Shown in pieces: positions 22,401-33,327 of a stretch of 64,000 nt of DNA. The notes under the pieces were generated by a model, which saw only the letters and a list, made by a program, of their open reading frames with translations, was not told where the DNA came from and did no database searches. This stretch comes from Polytrichum commune. Taxonomy: Eukaryota; Streptophyta; Polytrichopsida; Polytrichales; Polytrichaceae. Positions within the stretch are counted from its first letter, which is position 1. The number at the start of each line of letters is the position of its first letter. The translations under genes were made by a program, and so were the position numbers. Location: assembly GCA_950295325.1 (NCBI GenBank), contig OX485806.1:6076001-6140000 (forward strand). The letters run 5' to 3'.

Positions 22401-23068
22401 ATCCCAGCATGGCAAACCAAGGAGCCGTTTTTTTGGGTAACCAAGCACCGCTCGTTGCGTAAGGTAATTTTAAACCATCACAAAAACTCGCATGACTTGG
22501 TGTTAATCCTCATAAACTTAGGGCCGGTTTACACTACGGTGGAGAAGTCCACCGGTCATGAAAAAAGGGCGTTTCTCAATTGTGATTGGTCGAAAATGCA
22601 ACTCTTGACCGGTGGGTGTTTACACTAGGTGAAGAAAACAATGGTGGTAAACTTTTCTCATGGATGATAAAATGACATGGCCGCCTACATGGCGGCACTT
22701 TTTGGAGTTGGGCTTCTCCGGAGGAGGAGTTTCTTGTCCGACCTCAAGAGGCCGGAGCAGCCCAACTCAATAAAAACATTTTATTGCCTTTAATTCTTCT
22801 CCGGCACATCCACCATTTGCCTCATATAACCATGTCTTGGCCAAGCATTCTTGACCGACCGGAGGCCTTCTCCACCGTAGTGTAAACCGGCCCTTAGGGT
22901 TTGGGACTAAAACGTTCACCTGCTTTTTCACTTCACGAATAACTCGCTCGACGCACTTGCCCAACAACTTGTGGGGGTGGTTTGTTAATGTTGATCCCTA
23001 TCGGCTTCCTTGCATCCCGGAATAATTTACATTTGTGGCCCGAGGCCACATGAGGAGAATCGAGAGAT
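22401..23068. repeat. Repeat R6, copy 2, interrupted by a MITE
   Basis: Same repeat as 21985-22275, 416 bp further on in direct orientation, split by the insertion at 22521-22893. Sequence on both sides of the insertion continues the repeat without loss, with TTA present on each side. Confidence 0.8.
22521..22893. mobile_element. TTA-type (PIF/Harbinger) MITE, family H1, 373 bp
   Basis: Perfect 27-bp terminal inverted repeats begin GGGCCGGTTTACACTACGGT (22521-22547 and 22867-22893). A TTA is duplicated at 22518-22520 and 22894-22896; the unoccupied copy of the host repeat has a single TTA. No coding capacity. TTA duplication and a GGG(C/G)C start are typical of PIF/Harbinger MITEs (Tourist-like). 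Confidence 0.9.
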
Positions 23069-23076
23069 AAGTTAGT

Positions 23077-23094
23077 GTATATATATATATATAT
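23077..23094. repeat. (TA)n microsatellite
   Basis: Simple TA run directly after repeat R6 copy 2. Similar runs lie at about 30966-30992 and 31857-31874. Confidence 0.85.
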
Positions 23095-23859
23095 TCGGCC
23101 ACGGACAATCAGAAAGGCTAAAATGTGAGAGTCCGTATATAAGGGCTCGGGATCTGCTTGCTCAAGGTCCACATCCTTCAGCAAGTCAGCAAGCTGTCTG
23201 TAAAGCTCATGGGCTCCACTTTTACTGTGACTCAACATTAACTTATTACCACGATCAATATTGCTACATCATGCATGACCATCGGCCGGACTCGCATCCT
23301 GTACATTAAGTTATATAAATTGGCACATCAAGTGCACAAAAGTTTAATTCCAATTCGGATTTTTTAATGGTTTTTCACTTGCTTTGCGGTTGTCCGGGCA
23401 CATAACCTGCTCCTCGGTTGACTCTTTCTCATTCACTGCACCGGAAACTAGGTCATGATTCACATTCCTATTCGGGTGTCAGGCATTCAATGGATACGCA
23501 TATAGTAGGTCACTAGATTTTCTAGCAGCTTTGTGCAGGGGTGGTGCTTGTCCACGTGTCAATAGGACATTGGTCGAGACGTGCGCCCATGGCACATGGA
23601 AATCTATTGAAGTTGGTTTCTTTCGGTATTGGTAACTTATGATAAGAGTATCGTGGTTGGCGCTAGAGGATTTGGGCAAACCAATTCATATACTCGTTTC
23701 TTGTTGGATGCCTAAACCGTTGCCTCCAAGGAACCAGTGTACGGGTTGGTTCGCCCCAGCTGGGCTAGAGCTCATGCCAAATCACATGGACTCCGCTATG
23801 CCTTGCGTTTGTTTACGTTGAATTAGGCTTAATCCATTCAATTAAATTCTCATCACACT

Positions 23860-24060
23860 TTATTAGTTTGAATGTGTAGTTTGACTTGTGTAAGTAGGAG
23901 GAATTAAGTATACTAGTATAAAATAACACACTAATTTCAGTTTCGTTTGAGGATGACAAAGGCCCTTTGAAATGGTAAGTCGAATAAATTATAAGGTTCT
24001 CAATGCTTATGAGGATTTTGTAATTTTTTTTTACTTCCAAGTTGATGACATGTGTTATTG
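23860..24060 (+). repeat. Dispersed repeat R7 (probable LINE 3' region), copy 1
   Basis: Matches 31625-31790 with the landmarks 'attagtttga(a/g)tgtgta', 'acacactaatt', 'gaggattttgtaat' and a run of T then 'acttccaagttgat'. An inverted, shorter relative lies near 36685-36800. At 31.6 kb it follows directly on an RNase H-like reading frame, suggesting it is the 3' end of that element. Confidence 0.55.
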
Positions 24061-24232
24061 AGATCTTCACCTTCAACTTACTTAGGTGCCGCTCGTTGAT
24101 CCGGAATTTCCAGAAGAAGGCCCATTGCCGCAACTCCTCACATTCAACCCAAACAATCTTCGGCGACGATGCCAACATCACAATGTCAACATAACCATCA
24201 AAATCGCATTTCAAAGACACATAATCACCAAG

Positions 24233-24259
24233 CAACACACACACACACACACACACACA
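24233..24259 (+). repeat. (CA)n microsatellite
   Basis: About 13 CA dinucleotides. Confidence 0.9.
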
Positions 24260-24489
24260 ACAAGTTGGCCATGGCTCACTTGACCGCAACCAACATGAAG
24301 CTACTGAAGCATTCACTTTGAACACGGGCAAGATATCATTATGTCAGTACGTCATATTCTAATATTAACATCCAAAGCAAAGAATATAACTTCGACATAT
24401 ATGGAGGAGGCCTATCCAATGACGTTCAAGCATTGTATTATGGCAATCGCGATTCAAGTCCACATAATGACCCATCTCTAGCTTATCTC

Positions 24490-25600
24490 TCTTGACACTA
24501 CTACCACTTGAACAACAAATTTGATTGCTCAACAGTGTATCAAATCTACTTGCTACCCTGCTACTCAAAATCTTGCTTCACCAAATATGGAACATGCTCC
24601 ATGCTCCGCACCCAAAGGCGACCTATACTCTTCAGGTATGCACACTCCCTAGACAACTACTCCAAGAGTGTAATACTACCATACTTCAACTTGCCATACC
24701 CACTCCACAAACATTAACTTCCCATAGGGCATTTACAAGTGCATCCTCCCACACTACTTATCTTCTCCTGATACCCCCCCCCCCCCCCACCCATCCACCA
24801 CTCAACGCTCATCACCCCCCTCAATACATACCTATCTACAACAAGACCAAAACCAATAAAAAAAACAACATAATTTCATAACCCAACTGACACCCATAAA
24901 CTACTCATGATTTCCCACCTCTCTCTCCTACTAACCACCTTCCTTCAACAATCCTAAAATCCCCATTGCTCTCCAAGCTCACTAATCCCTTCTACCCAAA
25001 ACTACTCCAAGCCCCAAATCTTGTCCTCATCCCTTGCTAATCTCTCACAAAAACTCAACACCCACAACCTACCCATTGCGCCTCCACCTGCATTCACCCA
25101 CCTTATCATTAGCTCCCACAATTCTCTCTCTCCCCCCCCCCCCCCCCACCCCAAATTTGCCACATCCCAACACAAGATACATTTTCAATTATGCAACCAT
25201 ACTTCACCATTTGTCAAAACTTCACACAAATTGTCAACTCTCCTCCAAATCCTCCCTCTCAACTATCCACTACCTAGTGACACCCTTATCACCAACCTCC
25301 AAATTTTACTCCTTGCATCCCAACACTAACAACAACCCCAACCCATTTACAACCCCCTTCTACAACACATCACCTCACCACACTCAACCAAACTTTATAA
25401 TATCATGTAAGTCGTCTTCCCTCCTCCATCAATACATCTCTCTCCACCTTACAATGCCTTTCCCTCTTCCAAGCATTTTCCTTCTCTATCCTACAATTCA
25501 GATCCCAATGATCATAAGCTTTTACTCGTACACCCATTTTTCCTTCCTCTACTATTTTAAACTCTCAACACAATCATAATATTTTGATTTTTTCAACAAA
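24490..25600 (+). other. Strongly G-depleted, C/A/T-rich tract, probable decayed retroelement
   Basis: For more than 1 kb the + strand is almost free of G outside scattered positions and rich in C-A-T, with two poly-C runs (about 24774-24788 and 25132-25147). Open frames are long for the region (for example 25034-25579) but encode low-complexity Pro/Thr/Ser/Asn/Leu strings without a recognised domain. The RNase H-like segment at 31330-31628 has the same skew, so both may come from one LINE family with a G-poor coding strand. That link is inference. Confidence 0.4.
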
Positions 25601-25701
25601 CTCCAAGCAATAAATGGTCACATAAGTCCCCCCAAACAATAATGTTGACTATCAAGTGTACTATATGTACATGGGTGATATAGTATCACATGTATCTTGT
25701 T

Positions 25702-26093
25702 GCTAAACGTCATGCATCATTGTTGTCTAGTTTCTAATTAGAGGACTCTTTATATTTTGGTGTTAATGAAACTATAAATTTTCAAAAGTTAGTAGGGAAT
25801 TTAGATAAGATGACAGTCGCTAACCTGGGTAGGCAACACTAGAGCTCTTTGGACTCCTATTTCAAGAGCTCTTGAGAATATTTGTATTTGTTTAGAGCTA
25901 CAGGTTATTATTCCATACCATCTTCATTGCTTAAACTCGTTGTATATATTTTAAAGCTCATACTACTTATGTTTTCGTATTCCCTCGATAATACAACAAC
26001 TTTACGCCATTTGTCATACTAACGAGAAGACGCCACCTCGATAGCACGACTTTTTAAATGTTTCCCAAACATGTCATACTCAAGAGGGAGAAC
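25702..26093 (+). repeat. 3' end of the pogo/Tigger-like element, copy 2
   Basis: Aligns with 12267-12655 from 'gctaaacgtcatgcatcattg' to 'catactcaagagggagaac'. The protein-coding part at the left is broken by substitutions and small deletions. The remainder of the element is absent upstream. Confidence 0.75.
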
Positions 26094-26428
26094 AGTCCTA
26101 GCACTTGGCAATTTACAGAAAGAGGCGGAACAAATGCTCATGTGTCGCTCCGCATTCCCGGCAGTTCCACAACTCTTGCTCCTACACACCCGTCCAGACA
26201 GTTGGGGTGAACCAACCTGAACATTGGTTTCTTGAAGGCAAGGGTTTAGGCATCCAACAAGGAACAAGTGTATGAGTTGGTTCCCCCAAATCCGTCCAGA
26301 CCTAGCTCCAGGTCCAAGATTGCATTTCAACCAGATTCCACTCCACCATCCAATAGACCTTGCAACACATTCATCACCACATTTCCAAATCCAACTTCAC
26401 TACAACAAAGGGTACCCTACCCAACTAT

Positions 26429-26632
26429 GATCGGGGAAAACCGGCAGTTAGTTACAAATGAACCGGTTGAGTTTGAGAAATAACCGGTTCAAGTTCAAGA
26501 TTGCAGGAAAATTACCGATCATTTTAGAGGAACTTATAGAATATACCCCAATTTCATAAAAGAAAACTGAAGGATGTCAACATGTAGCCGGTTGGACTTG
26601 CAAACACTAGGATCTCAACCAATTATGCCCAA
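26429..26632 (-). repeat. CCGGTT-rich dispersed repeat, copy 3
   Basis: Inverted relative to the copies at 7019 and 17838. On + it runs from 'atgatcggggaaaaccggca' to 'ctaggatctcaaccaatta'. CCGGTT/AACCGG motifs are better preserved than in copy 2. Confidence 0.7.
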
Positions 26633-27475
26633 AAACCTCCCCAATCACTGCTACCCAATTCTCAAAGCAGTTGCTGAAAAGCTCATTCAAGCCAGACTTG
26701 AAGGAATGCGGATAGAGGAATACACCACTTTTATTCACCCCATCATTGCTTTATGTAAATCTCAGTCCAAATGGAGAAAGATATGGGTCAGGGTTTGCTA
26801 AAATAGATCCCAAAAATCCTCCGACTGATGCCTACAATCTCCCTTTAGGAGACATGGTCATAATCCTCACACTTAGGGCCACTTCACACACGAGACTAAA
26901 GGCTCGTGACCATGGCAATGTAAGAGCTCTCATTGGTCGAAAAGGCGGAGACCGTTCAAGTTCACTTCACACTAGGAGGTGAAGGCCTAAAGGTCCAAAG
27001 AAAAGTTTGTGGATGAAAAGTCTATATGGAGTCTTACATGACAGTTGTGGATAAGAGTGCATGGTCTACCGGAATTTACGTCAGGCCCACCTCCAAGAGG
27101 TGGGTTTGACGCAAATTTCGGGAGACCATGACTTTTTAAATTTTTTCCCAAAAGGATAGATTTCAAGACAGATTGTAGGGCATATTCCAATATAGATTCC
27201 AGGATAGACTCCAAGACAGACAAACACCACCAAGTAATTCTCTTAAATTGATAGAGTTTGAGACATTAAATTAAACCAAATCCTCCCCTCTTTTCCGCCA
27301 ACAAAATATGAAATGGTCCCGCAACATGGTCCATTCTCACTTCACACTATGTTTGAGGGCCCATGACTACATAAAACGGCTTTCCCGACACCCATGGTAC
27401 AACCTTTGGATGAGAGTCAAGGGTCCACACCATTACAAGGTCGCCGCTCTTGGCTCATGTGTGAAGTGGCCCCTA

Positions 27476-27950
27476 GGACCACTTCACACACGAGATTGAA
27501 TGCCCGAGACCAATACACTTCAAGCACTCTCATTGGTGGAAAGGGCGGAGCCGGTCCAAGTTCGCTTCACACTACGCTTGAGGGACCAACGGAGTATGTG
27601 AATGCAAGATGGATGTAAAGTCTACATGGATTCCTACATGGCATCGAATGGATCGTGTTGCATGGCCACTTGGGCTATCTTCAAAGACCACCTCTTGGAG
27701 GTAGGCCTAACACAAAATTGGGAGACCATGGCACTTCAAACGCTCATAACCGTTGGTTTATTTATCATGTGTGAGGATCCACATGAATAGAAATTCATTG
27801 ACATAGCATTTGGTTGAGGGTCTGGTCACATATGACTTCACACTACACTTGAGGATCATTGACCACACTACATGGTTTTGGAGGTGCCTTGGGACAGCCT
27901 TTGGACACTTTCATTTGGGCTCTCACAATTTCATGAAAATCACATGGTCA
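27476..27950 (+). mobile_element. ~0.5-kb Harbinger derivative, copy A (nested)
   Basis: Starts GGACCACTTCACACACGAGA directly after 'gtgaagtggccc' + CTA. It aligns with copies B and C over most of its length ('caagcactctcattgg', 'cctcttggaggta', 'cgctcataaccgttggttta'). The right terminal repeat is lost; its place is taken by sequence belonging to the second inverted arm. Confidence 0.65.
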
Positions 27951-28449
27951 TGAAGCGGTGAGGGCTCTTGATTATCATCCAAAGGTTGTACCACAGGTGT
28001 TGGGAAAGCCATTTTGTGTAGTGATGGGTCCTCAATCATAGTGTGAAGTGAGAATGGACCATGTTCAGGGACCATTGCATATTTTATTGGTGGGGAAAAA
28101 GGGGCAATCCTACCTCACTAGTTACATATCTTCATTTTCTCTCCTTTTCACTTTCTTTTTGAGTTTTTTATTGATGAGGAAGGGAAGGAGAGCATAATGG
28201 ATCATCTTCAGAGAAGAGGGAGGACCCTTCTTGCATTGGCTTTATATTGGTGTTTGCAGATGATTGTGCAACATGTGCTTGATATGCAAGCATTGGCATT
28301 CAATGGAGAATGGGACTATGCCTTGATTTTGAGCATTTGTTTTTAGAGTATGAAGATGAGTGATTGTAGTGTATGGGCATTTGAGAGAAATACAAGGTTC
28401 ACCGATTGGTTATTATTGGGTTCTTTCACAAAAAAAATTGTTCAAGCAA

Positions 28450-29290
28450 AGAACTTGTGTATGTTATAATACATTCAAGTTTATTTGTGAGAGGTTAGGC
28501 TCGTATTTGTAGAGGAAGAATACATATACAAAAGAGATAATTTCAGTTGAGAGTAGGGTTGTAATATCATTACAAAGGCTCGGGACCGGAAATACCTTGT
28601 ATACCATAGGAGATGTATATGGGGTGGTTGAAAGTATTATTTCAAAAATAGTAATAAAATTATGCAGATTGGTAAGAGTTCATTCGCAACGGACTTTTGT
28701 GCAATTTCCAAGTCTAGCTCAATGTAGGGTTTTAGCACAAGAATTTGAGGCCATTCATGGGATTCCTCATATTATAGGAGCAATCGATGGATCTCACATT
28801 CCAATTATTACACTTGTAATTGGAGGAGAAGATTACTATTGTTAAAAAATATTTTATTCATCTTCATTGTAAGGTATAATTGATACGAAATGCATATTTT
28901 GGTATTAAAAAATTTGGATGGGCAGGAAGTATGTAAATTGCACATTGTTTCAACTAACAAAACATGGAAAATATTGCATTAAAGATAAATTTGTACCTTA
29001 TTAGTTGATCGGAGATTGAGCATATTCAGTGGGACCATGAATTTACAACCCATTCAAAGGATGTGTATAGGATTTAAAAGGTTTAGAAGAAAATTGGAAT
29101 TTAATTCAAAGTTCTACTCACATGTGTGTCTAACGTACTTTCATAATTTTAAAGGGGAGATGTAAAATTCTTATGAGAAGGGTTGATATACCAATGCAAC
29201 ATATGATTGATATAGATATTACATATATTATACTAAAAAATATGTATACAATTGAAAATGACAATTCTTTTATGGAATGAATATAAGAAG
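28450..29290 (+). pseudogene. Harbinger (HARBI1-like) transposase, disrupted
   Basis: One frame reads a TFKFICERLGSYL line, a stop, a VVISLQRLGTGN line, then YTIGDVYGVV and GIPHIIGAIDGSHIPI, the last being the hallmark around the first catalytic Asp of the Harbinger nuclease. After a stop near 28843 the similarity continues with frameshifts: GWAGSM (the following catalytic Asp is replaced by a stop), KYCIKDKFVPY, LIGD, YNPFKG, and a C-terminal MRRVDIPMQHMIDI line. At least five stops or frameshifts, so no active enzyme. An intact member elsewhere in the genome would be needed to mobilise the related MITEs. Confidence 0.8.
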
Positions 29291-31138
29291 TACAGAGAAA
29301 ATTGAAAAGGAGAATAGAAAATTTAATATTGAGAAAAAAAAGAAAAAATGAGGAATAACATAGTGGCTATAAGTGAAGTAAGAAATATCATTAGTACAAA
29401 AAAGAATGGATGAAGAACATAAGAAGTTAACAAAGATACTATTTTTTTTTTAAATACATAGATTTATTATTGGAGGCTACGAAAATGTATGAAGCAATAG
29501 TGAAATCGCTGTGGAAAATGAAGCTTTTAAAATATTCAAACCTAAAATTCTACAATATGAACATTGAATCTAATATGATTGAATAATTACAATTTTGTAC
29601 TAAGGTTGTCATATAAGCATCTATATTTTTCAAAAAGAATGTTGTAGCCTTAAAAATTGGAAATAAAATGAAGTAATTGCTAATTCTTTATTATGAAATT
29701 CTTTATCGTCTTGGAATTCTTTTTCCTTATGTAGTGCTTGAAGGTGATTTATATTTTGTGTTTTGAATGTTGTGGTGTTCATCATCCCCTTGAACGATTG
29801 TTGACATTTGATTGAAATTACTTGCACTCTATCCATTCCCCATATTAATTTGGTCATAGTATTGACATTTATGTCTATCACGACTTGGAATTTGATTTAT
29901 GCTTATCATTTTTGTATTTTATGAGAAGAATCTTGTTTTTTTTTGTATGCCAGCCAAGTTTTTCCAAGATTGCGCATATTTGAAATCATGCAAATATGAA
30001 ACTTAATTCAAACATTCATTCTTGTTCACATACAACTACTGGAAATTAGAATCAAGTACTATTCGGTTGAGTACAATATGTCCTAAATTCTATCAATTTG
30101 ATGAAAACAACTTCATGGTCTAATGCACCTCAAAGGTGTTGAGCCATAACAAATAGATCTAGAGCTCGGTACCCGACATATGTATGAACTACCAAAGTCT
30201 TTTAAAAGGCCCAATCTGAATATGATTTTTTGCAATTTCAACATCAAATTATTTTAGACCAAATTATTTTAGACCTCGTTTTCTTTCCCTTTTTTGCAAA
30301 TTATGCTTCCATCTCACCGCGAATGGCTATGAAGGTTTCAATTCTCATAATTCTGCCATCTAGCAGGGGCCCGTTGTTTACCTTCAAAATCTTTTAATTT
30401 CATTTCATCAATTCTGGCCTTCTTTGTCGGTGCTCATTTCGATTTCGAAATTGATGACCTACCTCTCTTCTTCTTATCGATGTCATTTTGTTTCATAGTA
30501 GTTTTTTTTTTGCCTCTCCTCTATGATCACATCTCCATTACCTTTGACATTTTGCGGCATTCTCATCCAATCACTTCTACATCTACATCACTAAACAATT
30601 GAAAATTGTTCAAATTCTTACTTCCTAAGGAGGGTTCGTGCAACCCCAATTGTGGTTGACTCCATAACATCCAAAGCGATTGTTGGCTTCCATGGTCTTC
30701 TGGAACTTGCACCATACCCACCTCTTGGAGGTGGGCCTGACGCAAATTCCAAGAAAGCATGCAACCTTGTCCACAACGTGCCATGTAAGACTCCATGTAG
30801 ACTTTTCATTCACGAACTTTTATTTGGAGGTTTAGGCCTTCACCTCTTAGTGTGAAATGAACTTGGACAGTCTCCGCCTTTTTAACCAATGAAAGCTCTT
30901 ACATTGCAATGGTCGTGACCCTTCAGTCTTGTATGTGAAGTGGCCTTTAACGGCACCCTTACTAGAGGAATTTAATATATATATATATATATATTGAAAA
31001 TCCTATGTCCTCTAAATACTCAAACTTCGGCTAAAAGGGCCAACTCTGAGAGGTCATTTCCTTTTTAGTTTTTCCATTCTCTCATTAAGCAAACTTACCA
31101 TGCTGGTAGTATGCTAGAACTTCGCACATTTCAAAAAC

Positions 31139-31628
31139 CTAATGCTTCCACTGATTTGCTTTTATCAAGCTTTTAACTGTAGTTGCTTGTGATAGTTTCT
31201 TCTCTTGCTCTAAATAGTGGATAACCCCAATGTTTGTAGAGTGATGTGGTGTTCTCCCCAAGAGACTCGTACTATGCCAATGCATCATTGACCCCACCAA
31301 CCCACACGGAATCGGTAACATAGTAGGCTCCGCCATATATAATGGGCCCACTCAAACCTACATTGTTGCAAAATTACCAATAAATCCTAACATATTTCGT
31401 GCTAAATTGTACGCTTTTCTCTTTGCTATGCAACACACACAACCACTCCAATCAAGTGTGCACATATTCACCGATAGTCTCAGTAGCACGTACCTCCTCA
31501 CAAACCATATACATCACCTATCCTCACAACACAACCATCCAAACAAACTTCTAATAGTCCGAATCTTATTCCATATTCAACAAGCCATACAAACATATTT
31601 AGACTTAATTACACATAACCACACTTAA
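31139..31628 (+). pseudogene. LINE-type RNase H-like remnant
   Basis: The frame ending at 31628 reads NPNIFRAKLYAFLFAMQ, then SSVHIFTDSLSSTYLL, matching the central strand and catalytic Glu/Asp pattern of RNase H domains at the end of plant non-LTR polyproteins. Upstream residues such as NPHGIGNIVGSAI fit the first strand, but the first catalytic Asp is not clear. No start codon or reverse transcriptase domain is left. The coding strand is G-poor. Repeat R7 follows immediately. Confidence 0.5.
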
Positions 31629-31790
31629 TTAGTTTGAGTGTGTATGAATACTTTGTGAAAGTAGAAGGTATTAACTTAAACATTATAAAATATACACACT
31701 AATTATTTTCAACGGCAAGTCACAAAATTATAACCTCCATGCTAATGAGGATTTTGTAATGTTTTTTTACTTCCAAGTTGATTACATGCT
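31625..31790 (+). repeat. Dispersed repeat R7, copy 2
   Basis: Counterpart of 23860-24060. Includes a short inverted pair 'agtttgagtgtgta' / 'tacacactaatt' in its first 75 bases. Confidence 0.55.
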
Positions 31791-31909
31791 TTACAGACGG
31801 TTTCACTTTGAAAATGAAACCCCAGTCAATTGCTTATTTACTCAATGGAAACAAACATATATATATATATATATTGGATTTTGGACCATGGAGGTGAAAT
31901 GCATCGAAT

Positions 31910-32110
31910 ATGAGATTTGTGGGAGAAGTGGCCTTCAAGAATGCAAGGGCAATGGTTTTTTCGGGGTCGGATGGGGCGGGCAGAAGTTTTCGGTCGGGTC
32001 CAGACAATCTCGATTTCTTTGTTGGGCAGCTGCCCCTGCCCATATCTACCTACCCCGAAAGTCCTCCGTGCAATTGGTGGGTAGGAGGGCAGGTCCTTAA
32101 GCAAGTCGTA
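31910..32110. repeat. Dispersed GC-richer repeat R8
   Basis: The line 'aagaatgcaagggcaa' followed by a 'cggggtcgga tggggcgggc' block reappears inverted at about 35385-35495. The GC-richer composition contrasts with the flanks. Class unknown. Confidence 0.4.
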
Positions 32111-32452
32111 GGCAGGTTGCTAAGTAAGCATGCACGCCCAACTTTAAAATGTCCTTGGTGTGGGAATATTCCCTTTTCCACTCAAGCAAGGCCTCTATGA
32201 TTCCCATTCTACATGTAAGTGCTAACCGAGGTGGGTGTGAACTCAAGCGACTGATTGCCTGCTTTGACCCATTGTTTTTTTCTCCCACTTTTGAACTTCT
32301 TCATTCATGAATTCTTCTCTTCAATTTTTCAAAACATGTTGCCTGTAGAATAAAATTGTATAGATGTCGGAGAACATACATAGATGTTAAAGAGCGTGGA
32401 CAAAATTCGGTGACCATAACAAGCAAAATCAGGGGGTAAGTTGTCAATATCA

Positions 32453-32475
32453 ACCTTTCTTTCTTTCTTTCTTTC
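32453..32475 (+). repeat. (CTTT)n microsatellite
   Basis: Short CTTT/TTTC run, followed by a second (CTTTT)n run near 32504-32525. Confidence 0.85.
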
Positions 32476-32631
32476 TATTTGTATTGTTTTGTTTGTATGT
32501 TTTTCTTTTCTTTTCTTTTCTTTCCAATACCTCCTTGTAACTATAGCACCCTTGATTGGATTCATGAGGGCCTTCAGTAAGTCCGAGCCTGAGTTACCAA
32601 TCATGCATGCAGATTTGACAAGGTGGCCTTA

Positions 32632-33103
32632 GGGCCACTTCACACACGAGACTGAGAGCCTGTGACCACTACACTTCAAGCACTCTCATTGGAGGAAAAG
32701 GCAGAGCCGGTCCAAGTTCGCTTCACACTACGTTTGAGGGACCAACGGAGTATGTGAATGCAAGACGGATGTAAAATCCACATGGAATGGATCATGTTTC
32801 ATGGTCAATCGGATAAGTTTCAAAAATCACCTCTTGGAGGTAAGCTCTACCACAAAACCGGGAGACCATGGCACTCCGAACGCTCACAACCATTGGTTTA
32901 TTCTATTTAACCATGCGTGAGGACCCGCATGAGTAGATATTCGTTGAAATTGAGGGCCAGTAACATATGACTTCACACTACACTTGAGGGTCCGTGACCA
33001 CACTACGTGATTTTGGAGGTGTCTTGGGACAGCCTTTGGATACTCTCTTTTGGGCTCTCCCAATTTCATGGTCACGGCTCTTGGCTTGTGTGTGAAGTGG
33101 CCC
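32632..33103. mobile_element. ~0.5-kb Harbinger derivative, copy B, intact ends
   Basis: 472 bp. Left end GGGCCACTTCACACACGAGA, right end reading inward GGGCCACTTCACACACAAGC, TTA on both sides (32629-32631 and 33104-33106). No coding capacity. Its ends match those of the 4.07-kb element at 26876, so it is a plausible non-autonomous derivative. It landed beside a copy of the pogo-like 3' end. Confidence 0.9.
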
Positions 33104-33117
33104 TTAGCTGCATTAGG

Positions 33118-33327
33118 ATCCGAGTATTATTTCATACCATCTATATTGCTTATACTCATTGTATATATTTTAAAGCTCATATTACTTATGTTTTCATGTT
33201 CCCTTGATAATACAACAACTTATCGCCATTTGTCATATTAATGAGAAGACAACGTTTCGATAATACAACTTCTTTTTCTTTTTTTCTTTTTTGTGTTTCC
33301 CAAACATGTCATACTAAAGAAGGAGAA
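33118..33327 (+). repeat. 3' end of the pogo/Tigger-like element, copy 3 (distal half)
   Basis: Aligns with the second half of 12267-12655 ('tatttcataccatctatatt' to 'catactaaagaaggagaa') with a T-rich expansion near 33270-33293. The proximal, coding half is missing, possibly replaced by the MITE at 32632-33103. Confidence 0.7.

Larger units (their letters stand above)
26876..30946 (+). mobile_element. PIF/Harbinger DNA transposon with long terminal inverted repeats, 4.07 kb, decayed
   Basis: Ends begin GGGCCACTTCACACACGAGA (left) and, read inward, AGGCCACTTCACATACAAGA (right). Each is flanked by TTA (26873-26875 and 30947-30949). The inverted similarity extends about 260 bp (26876-27110 against 30705-30946). 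Inside are a broken Harbinger nuclease gene (28450-29290), a nested ~0.5-kb relative (27476-27950) and a second pair of inverted arms (about 27290-27440 against 27960-28080), showing that related elements have inserted into or recombined with it. Superfamily is supported by three independent signs: TTA duplication, GGGCC-type ends and the transposase. Confidence 0.8.

Noticed and set aside
23813-24331. 172-codon - strand frame
   Set aside because: It includes the (GT)n side of a microsatellite and overlaps repeat R7; no domain and no splice support.
25034-25579. 181-codon + strand frame in the G-poor tract
   Set aside because: Stops contain G or need TAA; a G-depleted strand lacks TAG and TGA, so long frames arise by composition alone. 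The product is low-complexity.
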